Source: Pseudomonas bubulae (GTDB lineage: Bacteria > Pseudomonadota > Gammaproteobacteria > Pseudomonadales > Pseudomonadaceae). From it: DNA of 64,000 bases. The stretch spans positions 496,001 to 560,000 of the forward strand of contig NZ_UYJA01000002.1 of assembly GCF_900618535.1 (NCBI RefSeq), given 5' to 3'. Below, piece after piece: positions 41,193 through 50,842 of this stretch. Position 1 is the stretch's first letter; every line of letters starts with the position of its first letter. The notes beneath the pieces are model-generated. The model ran no database searches, was not told the DNA's origin, and saw only the letters and a program-made list of their open reading frames with translations. Both the position numbers and the translations under genes were made by a program.

Positions 41193-41220
41193 CGTCTACT
41201 GTCATAAATGACAGTAGACG
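41193..41220. promoter_or_regulatory. Perfect 28-base palindrome, possible operator
   Basis: CGTCTACTGTCAT-AA-ATGACAGTAGACG has 13-base arms and a 2-base centre. There is no T-run, so it does not look like a terminator. It lies upstream of the 164 aa gene and past the end of lon. Part of an arm (TGACAGTAGACGG) recurs at 44071-44083. Confidence 0.6.
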
Positions 41221-41342
41221 TGTCTAGTACGCGACTTGCGAGGAATTTTGGATCCAATATGCGAACTGTGTTGCTTTAAGCCCGACTTGCCTGATTGGCC
41301 GCAGTGAGGCAATCGCAGGCAAGTCAGGGCCTACAAACGGTT

Positions 41343-43772
41343 TTAAAACAGCACCTTGGCCACATCGGTAAAGCGCTTGGCAAAGTGTACGGTGATGCCT
41401 TCCTTCAGATAATCGGGCAGCTCTTCGAAATGCCCGCGGTTCGGTTCGGGCAGAATCAGTTCGTTGATTTTTTGCCTGCGCGCCGCAATTACTTTTTCGC
41501 GCACGCCGCCAATCGGCAACACATGCCCGGTCAGGGTCAATTCGCCGGTCATGGCGATGCCTTTTTTCGGCGGCTGATTGCGAGCCAGCGACAGCAGGGC
41601 ACTGGCCATGGTCACGCCTGCGCTGGGGCCATCTTTGGGCGTGGCCCCTTCAGGCACATGCAGGTGGACAAAAGCTTCATCGAAGAACTTCGGATCGCCG
41701 CCAAATTGCTTCAGGTTTGAGCTGATGTAGCTGTAGGCGATTTCAGCCGACTCTTTCATCACTTCACCCAGTTGCCCGGTCAGCTTGAAGCCGCGATTGA
41801 GGGTGTGAATACGTGTTGCCTCGATCGGCAGCGTCGCTCCGCCCATGCTGGTCCAGGCCAGGCCGGTAATCACCCCGGTACCGCTGATGACCTGTTCGTT
41901 ACGGAACACCGGCATGCCCAGTGAAGCTTCAAGGTCTTTGGGGCCGATCTTGATCACGGCTTTGGGGTCTGCCAGCAGCTTGACCACGGCCTTGCGTACC
42001 AGTTTGCCCAGTTGTTTTTCCAGCTGGCGCACCCCGGCTTCGCGGGCATAACCGTCAATCACCGCGCGCAGGGCGCTGTCGCTGATGCTCAGTTTGTCTT
42101 TGGCCACGCCTGCTTTTTCGAGCTGTTTTGGCCACAGATGACGCTTGGCGATCGCGACTTTTTCTTCCGTGATGTAACCCGAGAGGCGAATCACTTCCAT
42201 ACGATCGAGCAACGGGCCGGGGATCGAGTCCAGGGTGTTGGCGGTACATACAAACAGCACTTTGGACAGATCAAGGCGCAGGTCGAGGTAATGGTCGAGG
42301 AAGTCGACGTTCTGTTCCGGGTCGAGGGTTTCCAGCAAGGCCGAAGCGGGGTCGCCCTGGAAGCTCTGGCCCATCTTGTCGATTTCGTCGAGCATGATCA
42401 CCGGGTTCATTACTTCAACATCTTTCAGTGCCTGCACCAGTTTGCCCGGCTGGGCGCCGATGTAGGTGCGGCGATGGCCCTTGATCTCGGCCTCGTCGCG
42501 CATGCCGCCGACGCTGAAACGGTAGAACGGGCGGCCCAGGGACTCGGCGATCGACTTGCCGATACTGGTTTTGCCCACGCCCGGCGGGCCGACCAGCAGT
42601 ACGATCGAACCGCTGACCGAGCCTTTGTAGGCCCCGACGGCGAGGAATTCGAGGATGCGATCCTTGATGTCATCAAGGCCGGCATGATGGGCGTCGAGCA
42701 CCTTGCGGGCGTGTTTGAGGTCGAGCTTGTCTTCACCCAGCACGCCCCAGGGCACCGACGACGCCCAGTCCAGGTAGTTACGGGTCACGGCGTATTCCGG
42801 CGACCCGGTTTCCAGGATCGACAGTTTGTTGATCTCGTCATCAATGCGCTTTTGCGCCTGGGCCGGCAGGGTCTTGCCTTCAAGGCGCTGCTTGAACTGT
42901 TCGATATCGGCGCTGCGATCATCCTTGGTCAGCCCGAGCTCCTGCTGGATGACCTTGAGCTGTTCCTTGAGGAAGAATTCGCGCTGATGTTCGCCGATCT
43001 TAAGGTTAACTTCGGCTGAAATCTCTTTTTGCAGCCGCGCTACCTCGACCTCCTTGCGCAGCATGGGCAGCACTTTTTCCATGCGTTTGAGCATCGGCAC
43101 GCAATCGAGCACCTGTTGCAGCTCGTTGCCGGTGGCAGACGTCAGGGCCGCTGCGAAATCGGTCAGCGGCGACGGATCATTCGGGCTAAAACGATTGAGG
43201 TAGTTTTTCAGTTCTTCGCTGTACAGCGGGTTGAGCGGCAGCAGCTCCTTGATCGCATTGATCAGCGCCATGCCGTAGGCCTTCACCTCGTCGGTGGGCT
43301 CCTTGGGCTGCTGCGGGTACTCGACCTCAACCAGATACGGCGGACGGTGATGCTTGAGCCACATGCTGATACGCACGCGGCTCAGGCCCTGGGCCACAAA
43401 CTGCAACTTGCCGTTTTCGCGGCTGGCGTGATGCACCTTCACCAGGGTGCCGTATTCCGGCAGGCTTTTGGTGTCGAAGTGGCGAGGGTCATCAGGGGGC
43501 GTGTCGACAAAAAACAGCGCCAGGGAGTGATGGGGGGATTTGCTGACCAGTTCCAGGGTCTCGGCCCAGGGTTCTTCATTGACGATGACCGGCAGCACTT
43601 GTGCCGGGAAGAACGGCCGATTGTGAATCGGAATGATGTAAACCTTGTCCGGCAGATTCTGCTCCGGCAATGCCAATTCAGTCCCTCCAGAATGTGGATG
43701 GTGTTCGGATTCAGTGTGTTCTACATCGGTGTACTCAGTGGTGTTGTCCGGAAACTCTTGCTGGTCGCTCAT
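41343..43772 (-). CDS. lon: ATP-dependent Lon-type protease (second Lon paralogue)
   Basis: A 809 aa LonA protease. The N-terminal substrate domain starts NLPDKVYIIPIHNRPFFPAQ, unlike the main Lon of Pseudomonas. The AAA module has Walker A GPPGVGKTSIGK and Walker B VIMLDEIDKM. The protease domain has Ser in KDGPSAGVTM and Lys in GGVREKVIAARR. The gene neighbourhood near a Zur-type TonB receptor resembles that of the AsrA Lon paralogue of P. aeruginosa, which is linked to heat shock and aminoglycoside response. The start at MSDQQEF (43772) is preferred over 43787. Confidence 0.93.
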   Translation of the reverse strand: MSDQQEFPDNTTEYTDVEHTESEHHPHSGGTELALPEQNLPDKVYIIPIHNRPFFPAQVLPVIVNEEPWAETLELVSKSPHHSLALFFVDTPPDDPRHFDTKSLPEYGTLVKVHHASRENGKLQFVAQGLSRVRISMWLKHHRPPYLVEVEYPQQPKEPTDEVKAYGMALINAIKELLPLNPLYSEELKNYLNRFSPNDPSPLTDFAAALTSATGNELQQVLDCVPMLKRMEKVLPMLRKEVEVARLQKEISAEVNLKIGEHQREFFLKEQLKVIQQELGLTKDDRSADIEQFKQRLEGKTLPAQAQKRIDDEINKLSILETGSPEYAVTRNYLDWASSVPWGVLGEDKLDLKHARKVLDAHHAGLDDIKDRILEFLAVGAYKGSVSGSIVLLVGPPGVGKTSIGKSIAESLGRPFYRFSVGGMRDEAEIKGHRRTYIGAQPGKLVQALKDVEVMNPVIMLDEIDKMGQSFQGDPASALLETLDPEQNVDFLDHYLDLRLDLSKVLFVCTANTLDSIPGPLLDRMEVIRLSGYITEEKVAIAKRHLWPKQLEKAGVAKDKLSISDSALRAVIDGYAREAGVRQLEKQLGKLVRKAVVKLLADPKAVIKIGPKDLEASLGMPVFRNEQVISGTGVITGLAWTSMGGATLPIEATRIHTLNRGFKLTGQLGEVMKESAEIAYSYISSNLKQFGGDPKFFDEAFVHLHVPEGATPKDGPSAGVTMASALLSLARNQPPKKGIAMTGELTLTGHVLPIGGVREKVIAARRQKINELILPEPNRGHFEELPDYLKEGITVHFAKRFTDVAKVLF

Positions 43773-44070
43773 GGGGCACCTGCGCAATTGGGTATGGATG
43801 TTAGATGGGGCGCGGTGCCAGTGGTTTCAATGGTGAACAGATTTTCATGTGTAAGGAGAAGAAACCCCGTAGACGGATAGGCGGGTACAGGGAATATTCA
43901 ACTGTGGGAGCTTGACCGACGATCAGGTCATTCTCGTGCCCGTATTTCATGGTCGCTTCGCAATCAAACCCAGCCTCACGCCTTCCTCGGCGGCAGAACA
44001 ACTGCTTGCACGTCGATTGAAGAAATAATCCGTCAAACCCCCGTGCGCTAGGCCTTTGTCGCCAACAACT

Positions 44071-44083
44071 TGACAGTAGACGG
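44071..44083. promoter_or_regulatory. Half-site of the 41193 palindrome
   Basis: TGACAGTAGACGG is identical to an arm of the palindrome at 41193-41220 and lies ~150 bases before the phosphodiesterase gene. A 13-base match between two places in 64 kb can arise by chance. The rest of 43773-44232 shows no supported gene. Confidence 0.25.
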
Positions 44084-44232
44084 CCCGAAATTAATGGGTG
44101 ATCTTCTGTCTGCAGCAGTTGGATCCATAACAACAAAGATGGATTGGAAGGCCACCGGTATGGCTTTTTCAAGGAAGTCGCGGGAGCGCTTATGTGGCCA
44201 TTGGCATTCACTCAATGGATTGAGGGCGCAGC

Positions 44233-46575
44233 ATGAAGTTGCGCAACAGTTTTCAGGCGCGTATCAGCCTGTTTCTTGCCTTGCTCCTGCTGTTGGTGAT
44301 CGGTGCGGTGTACTTCGCCGTTAAAGCCGTGACCATTACCGTGGCCAGCGATCAGGCGCAAGAGCAGCTCAAGACCGGAACCCGGGTGTTCGAGCGCTTT
44401 ATGGATCTGCGCTGGCGGCGTATCCAGTACGGCCTCAACTGGCTGACCAATGACTCGGATTTCCGTGAGGCGACGATCAAAGGCAGCCCCTCGCTGATAG
44501 AGCACGCCCTGCAGGAGTTCGAGGCGAGCCTGCATGGCAGTGAGCTGTTTGTGCTGGATCTGGACGGCAATATCATCACCAGCACCCTCAAGGGCCTGCC
44601 AGCGGGGCAGGCATTTCCTTATGCCAAGGCTCTGCGGCTGGCCCGTCGCAACACCCAGACCATGGTCATCGGCATCCTGGCAGGGCGCCCGTACATGCTG
44701 GTGCAAGGGGTGGTGCTGGGCCCTTTGCCTGTGGTGCGCGTGGTCTCGGGGATGCCGATGGACGACGTGTTTGCCCATGAATTGAGCTCCCTGAGCAACC
44801 TTGAAGTGTCGTTTATGACGGTCAAGCCAGGCGAAAGCGGAATACTGAGCAGCACGCAGCCGGACTTCATGAGCGCCAGCATTATTGAATTCGTGCAGGA
44901 GCATACGCCGGGCTCGACAATCCATTTCAGCGAATTCCACGGCCGGCGCTTTCTTGGCCAGATGCTGCAACTCGCCAACTCCGGTGACCCGGGCAACGGC
45001 CAAGTCATGGCGGTGCTGCAAAGCCCGCTGGATCAGACGATGCAGGCATTCGACTCGCTGGATCGCAAGTTTCTGTGGATATCCCTGGGGGCTTTGCTGG
45101 CTTCATTGCTCGGCGCCTTGTGGCTGGCGCGGGCGGTTTCGCGGCCGGTCAGCCTGTTGGCGGAGGCTGCGCAGCGCATTGGCCGGGGCAACTACGAAAC
45201 GCCGGTGGAGCTTACACGCAGGGACGAACTGGGGTTTCTGGCCAAGGCGATCAATGCCATGCAAAGCGGGATTGCCGTGCGCGAGCAGCAGTTGGCACAT
45301 AACGCCCTGCACGACCCGCTTACCGGTTTGCCCAACCGCGCCCTGGCCATGGAACGCCTGGGCAGTGCCATCAGCGCAAGGCGCGGCGTGGTGCTGATTT
45401 ACCTGGGGATCGAAAATTATCGTGTGATCAATGAGAGCTTCGGCCCCGAGGGTGGGGAGCGGATCATGCGTGAGTCCGCCCGCGTGATGCTCGACGCTCT
45501 GCGTGAGCGCGATACGGCGGCACGCATCACCGGCAACGAGTTCTTGTTACTGCTTGAAAGCACCCAGGTCGATGTGGGTGTTGCGCTGGCTGACAGGTTG
45601 TACGCATTGCTCAAGCGTCCGCTGAGCATTGATGGGCACGAGGTGTTGCTGGAAGTCTGCATGGGCATTGCGATCTACCCGCTCAATGGGCAGAGCGCTG
45701 AAGAACTGATCAGCCGTGCTGCGATTGCATGCCGGGATGCCGCCGCCTTGCCGGGTTATTTGCAGGTGTATCAGCAGGACCGTGACCTCGCCCACCAACG
45801 GCAAATCCAGCTGATCCGGGACTTGCGCAGTGCCGCCAGCGATGGCCAGTTGCAGCTGTATTATCAGCCCAAAATGGATATCCGCAGTGGCCATGTGCGC
45901 CAGGCTGAAGCGCTGTTGCGCTGGCAACACCCGGAACTGGGCATGGTCTCGCCGGCGGAATTTATTCCACTGGCTGAGCGCACGGGCAGCATGTTCCTGC
46001 TGACGGGCTGGGTCATCGAGGAAGGTATCCGTCAGTTGTCCGCGTGGAACCGCAAGGGCCTGCATATGCAGCTGTCGCTGAATATCTCGGCGGAGGATTT
46101 GCACGGTGAAAATCTGTTGATGACTGTCGAGCGCCTGCTCAAGCGTTATCAGTTGTCGGCTGAGCAACTGATATTCGAAATCACCGAAAGCACGGCCATG
46201 CGCGACCCCGAACACTCGCTCAACGTGCTGGAAAAGTTGCGTGACGGCGGGATCAGCTTGTCGGTGGATGACTTTGGCACCGGTTACTCGTCGCTGGCGC
46301 ATCTCAAACGCTTGCCGGTGCAAGAGCTGAAAATCGATCAATCGTTTATCCGCAACCTGGACGAAACCAGCGAGGACGCGGTGATCGTGCGTTCGACCAT
46401 CGAAATGAGCCACAACCTGGGGCTCAAGGTGGTGGCTGAAGGCGTGGAGTATCAGCATACCCTTGAACTGCTCGAGCGCTGGCACTGTGATACGGCCCAG
46501 GGCTATCTGATCAGTCGGCCAATGGATGCAGTGGCGTTCGAGGCCTGGGTGTGGAAATTGCGGGCAACGGTTTAA
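44233..46575 (+). CDS. c-di-GMP phosphodiesterase (sensor-HAMP-GGDEF*-EAL)
   Basis: A 780 aa inner-membrane signalling protein. An N-terminal helix (13-35), a periplasmic sensor domain (~36-275) and a second helix (~283-303) lead to HAMP (~303-355). The GGDEF domain (~365-520) is degenerate: the signature reads TGNEF instead of GGDEF, so cyclase activity is unlikely. The EAL domain (~530-775) keeps the active residues: AEALLRW, NISAEDL, EITES, VDDFGTGYSSL, KIDQSF and VVAEGVEY. It should hydrolyse c-di-GMP. Monocistronic, with a terminator after it. Confidence 0.93.
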   Translation: MKLRNSFQARISLFLALLLLLVIGAVYFAVKAVTITVASDQAQEQLKTGTRVFERFMDLRWRRIQYGLNWLTNDSDFREATIKGSPSLIEHALQEFEASLHGSELFVLDLDGNIITSTLKGLPAGQAFPYAKALRLARRNTQTMVIGILAGRPYMLVQGVVLGPLPVVRVVSGMPMDDVFAHELSSLSNLEVSFMTVKPGESGILSSTQPDFMSASIIEFVQEHTPGSTIHFSEFHGRRFLGQMLQLANSGDPGNGQVMAVLQSPLDQTMQAFDSLDRKFLWISLGALLASLLGALWLARAVSRPVSLLAEAAQRIGRGNYETPVELTRRDELGFLAKAINAMQSGIAVREQQLAHNALHDPLTGLPNRALAMERLGSAISARRGVVLIYLGIENYRVINESFGPEGGERIMRESARVMLDALRERDTAARITGNEFLLLLESTQVDVGVALADRLYALLKRPLSIDGHEVLLEVCMGIAIYPLNGQSAEELISRAAIACRDAAALPGYLQVYQQDRDLAHQRQIQLIRDLRSAASDGQLQLYYQPKMDIRSGHVRQAEALLRWQHPELGMVSPAEFIPLAERTGSMFLLTGWVIEEGIRQLSAWNRKGLHMQLSLNISAEDLHGENLLMTVERLLKRYQLSAEQLIFEITESTAMRDPEHSLNVLEKLRDGGISLSVDDFGTGYSSLAHLKRLPVQELKIDQSFIRNLDETSEDAVIVRSTIEMSHNLGLKVVAEGVEYQHTLELLERWHCDTAQGYLISRPMDAVAFEAWVWKLRATV

Positions 46576-46587
46576 AACCGGGCTCAC

Positions 46588-46623
46588 AAAAAAGGCGGCT
46601 ATCTCTCGATAGCCGCCTTTTTC
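46588..46623. terminator. Bidirectional terminator
   Basis: AAAAAAGGCGGCTATC and GATAGCCGCCTTTTTC form a hairpin between convergent phosphodiesterase and gcd genes. Confidence 0.92.
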
Positions 46624-46640
46624 AATACCAGCTGTAAATC

Positions 46641-49061
46641 TTACTCAGCCAGTTTGAACGCCATTACATAGTCACCTTTTTTGGTGCCCAGGCCGCCGTG
46701 ACCGCCCGCCATGACCAGCACATATTGAGTGCCGTCCTTGCCGGTGTAGGTCATCGGGGTGGTCTGGCCGCCAGCAGGCAGGCGACCTTCCCACAGTACT
46801 TTACCGTTGCTTACGTCGTAAGCACGCAGGTACTGGTCAAGGGTACCGCTCAGGAAGGCCACACCACCTGCGGTGGTGAAGGTCCCGCCCAGGCTTGGAA
46901 CACCCATGGACAACGGGATCGGTACCGGCGAGCTGTCACGCACGGTGCCGTTTTTGTGTTTCCAGATCACTTCGTTGTTGGTCAGGTCGACTGCAGCAAC
47001 ATAACCCCACGCCGGTGCCTGGCAAGGCAGGCCCAGTGGCGACAACAGTGGCTCCAGGATCACGCCGTAAGGTGCGCCTTTGTTCGGTTGAACGCCGGAG
47101 GTTTCGCCTTTGCGCGGGCCCATTGCAGCCACGTCGGCCTGCGGAACCAGCTTGGAGGTGAACGCCATGTAGCTCGGGTTCAGGAAGGCAATCTGGCGAA
47201 CCGGGTCAACCGAAATGCCACCCCAGTCAAACACGCCGAAGTTGCCTGGATACACGATCGAGCCTTGCAGCGATGGCGGGGTGTACATGCCGTCATAGCG
47301 CAGGGACTTGAAGTTGATCCGGCACAGCATCTGGTCGAATGGGGTTACGCCCCACATGTCGCGTTCGGTCAAGACCGGAGGAATCATGTTCAGGTCAGAA
47401 CGTGGCTGTGTCGGTGCAGTGTGGTCACCTTCAACAGCGCCGCCCGGGGCCGGAACCTCGGTGATCGGCACAATGGCTTCGCCAGTGCGACGGTCCATCA
47501 CGTAGATGCTGCCTTGTTTGGTGGAAGCCAGCAGGGCCGGTTTCACGCCATCGGCGGTTTTCAGGTCCATCAGGGTTGGTTGACCACCTACGTCCATGTC
47601 CCACAGGTCATGGTGAGTAAGCGGACGGTACCAGCGGACTTTACCGGTGTTGATGTCCAGGGCGGTGATGCCAGCGGCATAACGCTCGGAATCTTCGGTA
47701 CGGTCGCCACCATATTGGTCAGGCGTCTGGTTGCCCATCGGCAGGTACAGCATGCCGAGGTCTTCGTCGACAGCGAACATCGACCACATGTTTGGCGAGT
47801 TACGGGTGTAGGTTTCGCCTTCAGCAATCGGAGTGGTTTTCTCCGGGTTGCCGCTGTCCCAGTTCCATACCAGCTTGCCGGTACGTACGTCGTACGCACG
47901 GATCACGCCCGATGGCTCGTCGTTGGAAATGTTGTCGGTCACGTGGCCGCCAATCACGACCAGATCTTTGGTCACGGCAGGTGGCGAGGTGGAGTAGTAA
48001 CCACCCGGAGCAAAGGTACCGATGTTGTGACGCAGGTCTACCGCGCCATTGGTGCCGAAGTCTTCGCACACTTTACCGGTGTCGGCGTTCAGGGCGATCA
48101 GACGGGTGTCGGCAGTCGGCAGGAACAGGCGGCGCGGGCACGAGTTGCTGGATGTAGCAGCAGCAGCAGGCTCGGCAGCGCTTTGTTCAGTGCTGACTTT
48201 GGCGTAGGCGTTTTCGTCGTGATAAGTCACGCCGCGGCAGGTCATGTGTGCCCAGCCTTTGAAGTTTTCAGCGTTCTGAGTGCTGATCTTCGGATCGTAA
48301 CGCCAGATTTCCTTACCGGTATCCGGGTCAAGGGCTATGACCTGGCTGTGCGGGGTACACACATACAGCATGCCGTTGACTTTCAGCGGGGTGTTCTCGG
48401 CGGTTGTTTCGCCGGGATCGCCTTCACCAGGGATGTCACCGGTGCGGAATGTCCAGGCTGGTACCAGCTTGTGGGCATTTTGCGGGGTGATTTCTTTCAG
48501 CGGCGAGTAACGGTCACCAAAGGCGGTACGACCGTAGGACTGCCAGTCACCATCGGGCATGGCCGGTGCAGCGTTGGTCATGCCAGGTACGGCATCACGG
48601 TCCAGTTGGCCTTTGATTTCACCCGGGCTGGTGAACTGGCTGGCCAGTGCAGCCAGACCGGCCAGCACTACGGCAACGCTCAGTGCGCCGGTGGCAACCG
48701 GTGCCGACTGACCGCGCAGGACAGGGCGACGGAACCATGGCAGCAGCAGGACGATACCGATGGCGAACCACATGGCCAGGCGTGGCACCAGTTGCCACCA
48801 GTCCAGACCGACTTCCATCAGTGCCCATACGGTGCTGGCGAACAGTACCAGTGCGTACAGGGTCAGTGCTGCGCGGCGCCCGGCAATCAGCAGTGCGCCC
48901 GACAAGCCAAAACCGATCCCGGCCAGCAGGTAGTACCACGACCCGCCCAGCGTGACCAGTTTGATACCCCCGGCCAACATGGCCAGGCCCATTAGCAGCA
49001 GCAAGATACCGAGAAGGCTCGGTAGCAGGCGGCTTCGACTGAAAGCACCTTCAGTGCTCAT
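46641..49061 (-). CDS. gcd: PQQ-dependent membrane glucose dehydrogenase
   Basis: Oxidises glucose to gluconate in the periplasm and reduces ubiquinone. The 806 aa protein has five N-terminal membrane helices (residues ~10-145) and an eight-bladed PQQ propeller (~165-800). The propeller shows the quinoprotein repeats PAWTFRTGDIPGEGD, VWNWDSGNPEKTT, RWYRPLTHHDLWDMD and GRLPAGGQTTPMTY. The length matches family members. It is downstream of the oprB-type porin in the same direction with 130 bases between, consistent with glucose uptake and direct oxidation. Confidence 0.97.
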   Translation of the reverse strand: MSTEGAFSRSRLLPSLLGILLLLMGLAMLAGGIKLVTLGGSWYYLLAGIGFGLSGALLIAGRRAALTLYALVLFASTVWALMEVGLDWWQLVPRLAMWFAIGIVLLLPWFRRPVLRGQSAPVATGALSVAVVLAGLAALASQFTSPGEIKGQLDRDAVPGMTNAAPAMPDGDWQSYGRTAFGDRYSPLKEITPQNAHKLVPAWTFRTGDIPGEGDPGETTAENTPLKVNGMLYVCTPHSQVIALDPDTGKEIWRYDPKISTQNAENFKGWAHMTCRGVTYHDENAYAKVSTEQSAAEPAAAATSSNSCPRRLFLPTADTRLIALNADTGKVCEDFGTNGAVDLRHNIGTFAPGGYYSTSPPAVTKDLVVIGGHVTDNISNDEPSGVIRAYDVRTGKLVWNWDSGNPEKTTPIAEGETYTRNSPNMWSMFAVDEDLGMLYLPMGNQTPDQYGGDRTEDSERYAAGITALDINTGKVRWYRPLTHHDLWDMDVGGQPTLMDLKTADGVKPALLASTKQGSIYVMDRRTGEAIVPITEVPAPGGAVEGDHTAPTQPRSDLNMIPPVLTERDMWGVTPFDQMLCRINFKSLRYDGMYTPPSLQGSIVYPGNFGVFDWGGISVDPVRQIAFLNPSYMAFTSKLVPQADVAAMGPRKGETSGVQPNKGAPYGVILEPLLSPLGLPCQAPAWGYVAAVDLTNNEVIWKHKNGTVRDSSPVPIPLSMGVPSLGGTFTTAGGVAFLSGTLDQYLRAYDVSNGKVLWEGRLPAGGQTTPMTYTGKDGTQYVLVMAGGHGGLGTKKGDYVMAFKLAE

Positions 49062-49192
49062 AGTGTGGTTCTCCGTTGCGTTTGAGGTGTTCCCGCGAGG
49101 GTGGGGTCTTTAAGGGACGAACCGACGCGGGAGTGAATCAGCTAAATAGGTGTTCGATCACAACCTTCAAGGTTGTTGTTGCAGTCCGTTTG

Positions 49193-50575
49193 TCAGAACG
49201 CACTTTGAATTTTCAGACCGCCAATCAGTGCGTCATCCAGCTGGCTGACGCCGCCCGGGTGGCGGATGTACTGCAGGTTCGGTCGAACGGTCAGCCAGTT
49301 GGTGACGTGGATGCCGTAGTACAGCTCGGCGCTGTATTCAGTGTCCTGGGGAGGCAGGTAGTCCGGGTTGTCGAAATCGTAGATGGCGCGGGCCTGGTTA
49401 GTGGCCTGGGCGTTCTTGCGATAAGCCGGGTTGACGTGAACGCGCGCCATGGCAAAGCCGATATCGTCCTTGGGACGGGCATCGAACACGCCTTTGTAGA
49501 CGACGCCAGCCTGGACGTAGTTGTCCACGGCATTGGTTTTCTTGTCGTGCATGGTGGCATTGGCAAACACACTCAAGCCCCTCGACTGGTCGCTGGCACG
49601 GGTAGTGAGCTGTTGTTGCACGCCCAGCCACATCCCGTGTTTGCTTGAACTGCTGCGATACGCTTCACCGGTCAAGGCTGCTGGCTGGCCGTTGGCATCT
49701 TTGTAAGCATCTGTTGCCTTGGCATTACTGTAGTAGTAACCCGCGCGGTATTCCCCTGGCAGGCCATTAATTTTTGGCGTCCACACCAGTTCGATCGGCA
49801 GTACTGCGCCCTGGGTGCCGCTGCCGCTGAGCTTGAAGCCGTTGCCGCGATCCAGGTTGGACGGGTTTTGCTCATAGGCACCGACCTGTGCGTACAACTC
49901 GGGGGTGAGGTGATACTTGACCCGCAGGGCCCACTGGCTGACGGGCCAGTTGTACCAGATGCTGCCGGCCCAGTTGCCCACCTGTGAGCCGCAGAACGCC
50001 AGGTTCTGGAAATCGCAAGGGAACGAGTTGAAATCTTCGCCCTGACCAAAGCGGCCGACTTTGATGTCGAGCTTCTGGTCAAAGAATTTCTGCTGGTACC
50101 ACATTTGCGTCAGGCGCGTGGTCTGGCCACGGCCCCAGACTTCCTGGGCCGATGTGAAACCGCCCACCCGTGGATCGTTGATGCGGTCATTGCTGATGTT
50201 GTTGCCGCTGCGATGGGTGATGGTCAGCTGAAATTCAGCGTCGTCCCAGCCCAGGATCTTTTGCAGGTCCAGGTGCGTGCCCAGGCCGAACTGGTCGCTG
50301 TAGCGCGCCGTGCGGTCATGGTCATAGCCGCCGTGCAGGTTGGAGCCGACTTCGCCTACATAGTCGAGGGAAAAGGAGTAACCCTGCTTTTCCAGTTCGC
50401 TACGGGTACCACCCCAATCGCCGAGCATCCACTTGGAGTCAGCGTCAAAGGCGGGGGCCGCCTGCACGCAAGTAGCCAGGCCCAGAGCGGTAATGCCGCC
50501 GATCAAAGCCAGAGCTTTTTGCCCGGCAACAGGAAGCAGCGCGCTGTGTTTGCGCATATTCAGGAATGTGGACAT
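49193..50575 (-). CDS. oprB: OprB-type carbohydrate porin
   Basis: Outer-membrane glucose-selective porin of 460 aa. The signal peptide ends ~residue 39 (VQA). The mature part begins AFDADSKWMLGDWGGTRSEL, the OprB signature, and has alternating beta strands to the terminal LIGGLKIQSAF ending with Phe. An in-frame ATG at residue 7 (MRKHSALLP) is an equally good start. Placed just upstream of gcd. Confidence 0.93.
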   Translation of the reverse strand: MSTFLNMRKHSALLPVAGQKALALIGGITALGLATCVQAAPAFDADSKWMLGDWGGTRSELEKQGYSFSLDYVGEVGSNLHGGYDHDRTARYSDQFGLGTHLDLQKILGWDDAEFQLTITHRSGNNISNDRINDPRVGGFTSAQEVWGRGQTTRLTQMWYQQKFFDQKLDIKVGRFGQGEDFNSFPCDFQNLAFCGSQVGNWAGSIWYNWPVSQWALRVKYHLTPELYAQVGAYEQNPSNLDRGNGFKLSGSGTQGAVLPIELVWTPKINGLPGEYRAGYYYSNAKATDAYKDANGQPAALTGEAYRSSSSKHGMWLGVQQQLTTRASDQSRGLSVFANATMHDKKTNAVDNYVQAGVVYKGVFDARPKDDIGFAMARVHVNPAYRKNAQATNQARAIYDFDNPDYLPPQDTEYSAELYYGIHVTNWLTVRPNLQYIRHPGGVSQLDDALIGGLKIQSAF

Positions 50576-50842
50576 AGGTCGAGATGCGAGTCTTTATAGG
50601 TATGGCTGTGGCAGTGGGTAGCGCTGTCTTTGAGGGCAGGGCTGACACTTCAGAGTTAAGGGCGGAATGAATCGTTTCAGCCCTTTATGCGGAAATGATA
50701 AAGCCCCGAAACGTTTAGAAACAGCACTTTAAGTGACATGGATCATTTCTGATTCAGTAACAGTGTGCTGCGACGGTTCGTCCCAGGGCTCTTTTGTCGC
50801 GCCCCGACTTGATTGGAGGCCGCGTATTTACTGCTGTGCAGC

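Noticed and set aside
43801..44211. 136-codon minus-strand frame between lon and the phosphodiesterase gene
   Set aside because: No ribosome site, no recognisable motif, and it covers the expected promoter regions.
46698..48995. 765-codon frame opposite gcd
   Set aside because: Antisense to a clear PQQ dehydrogenase; the translation is low-complexity and unlike any family.
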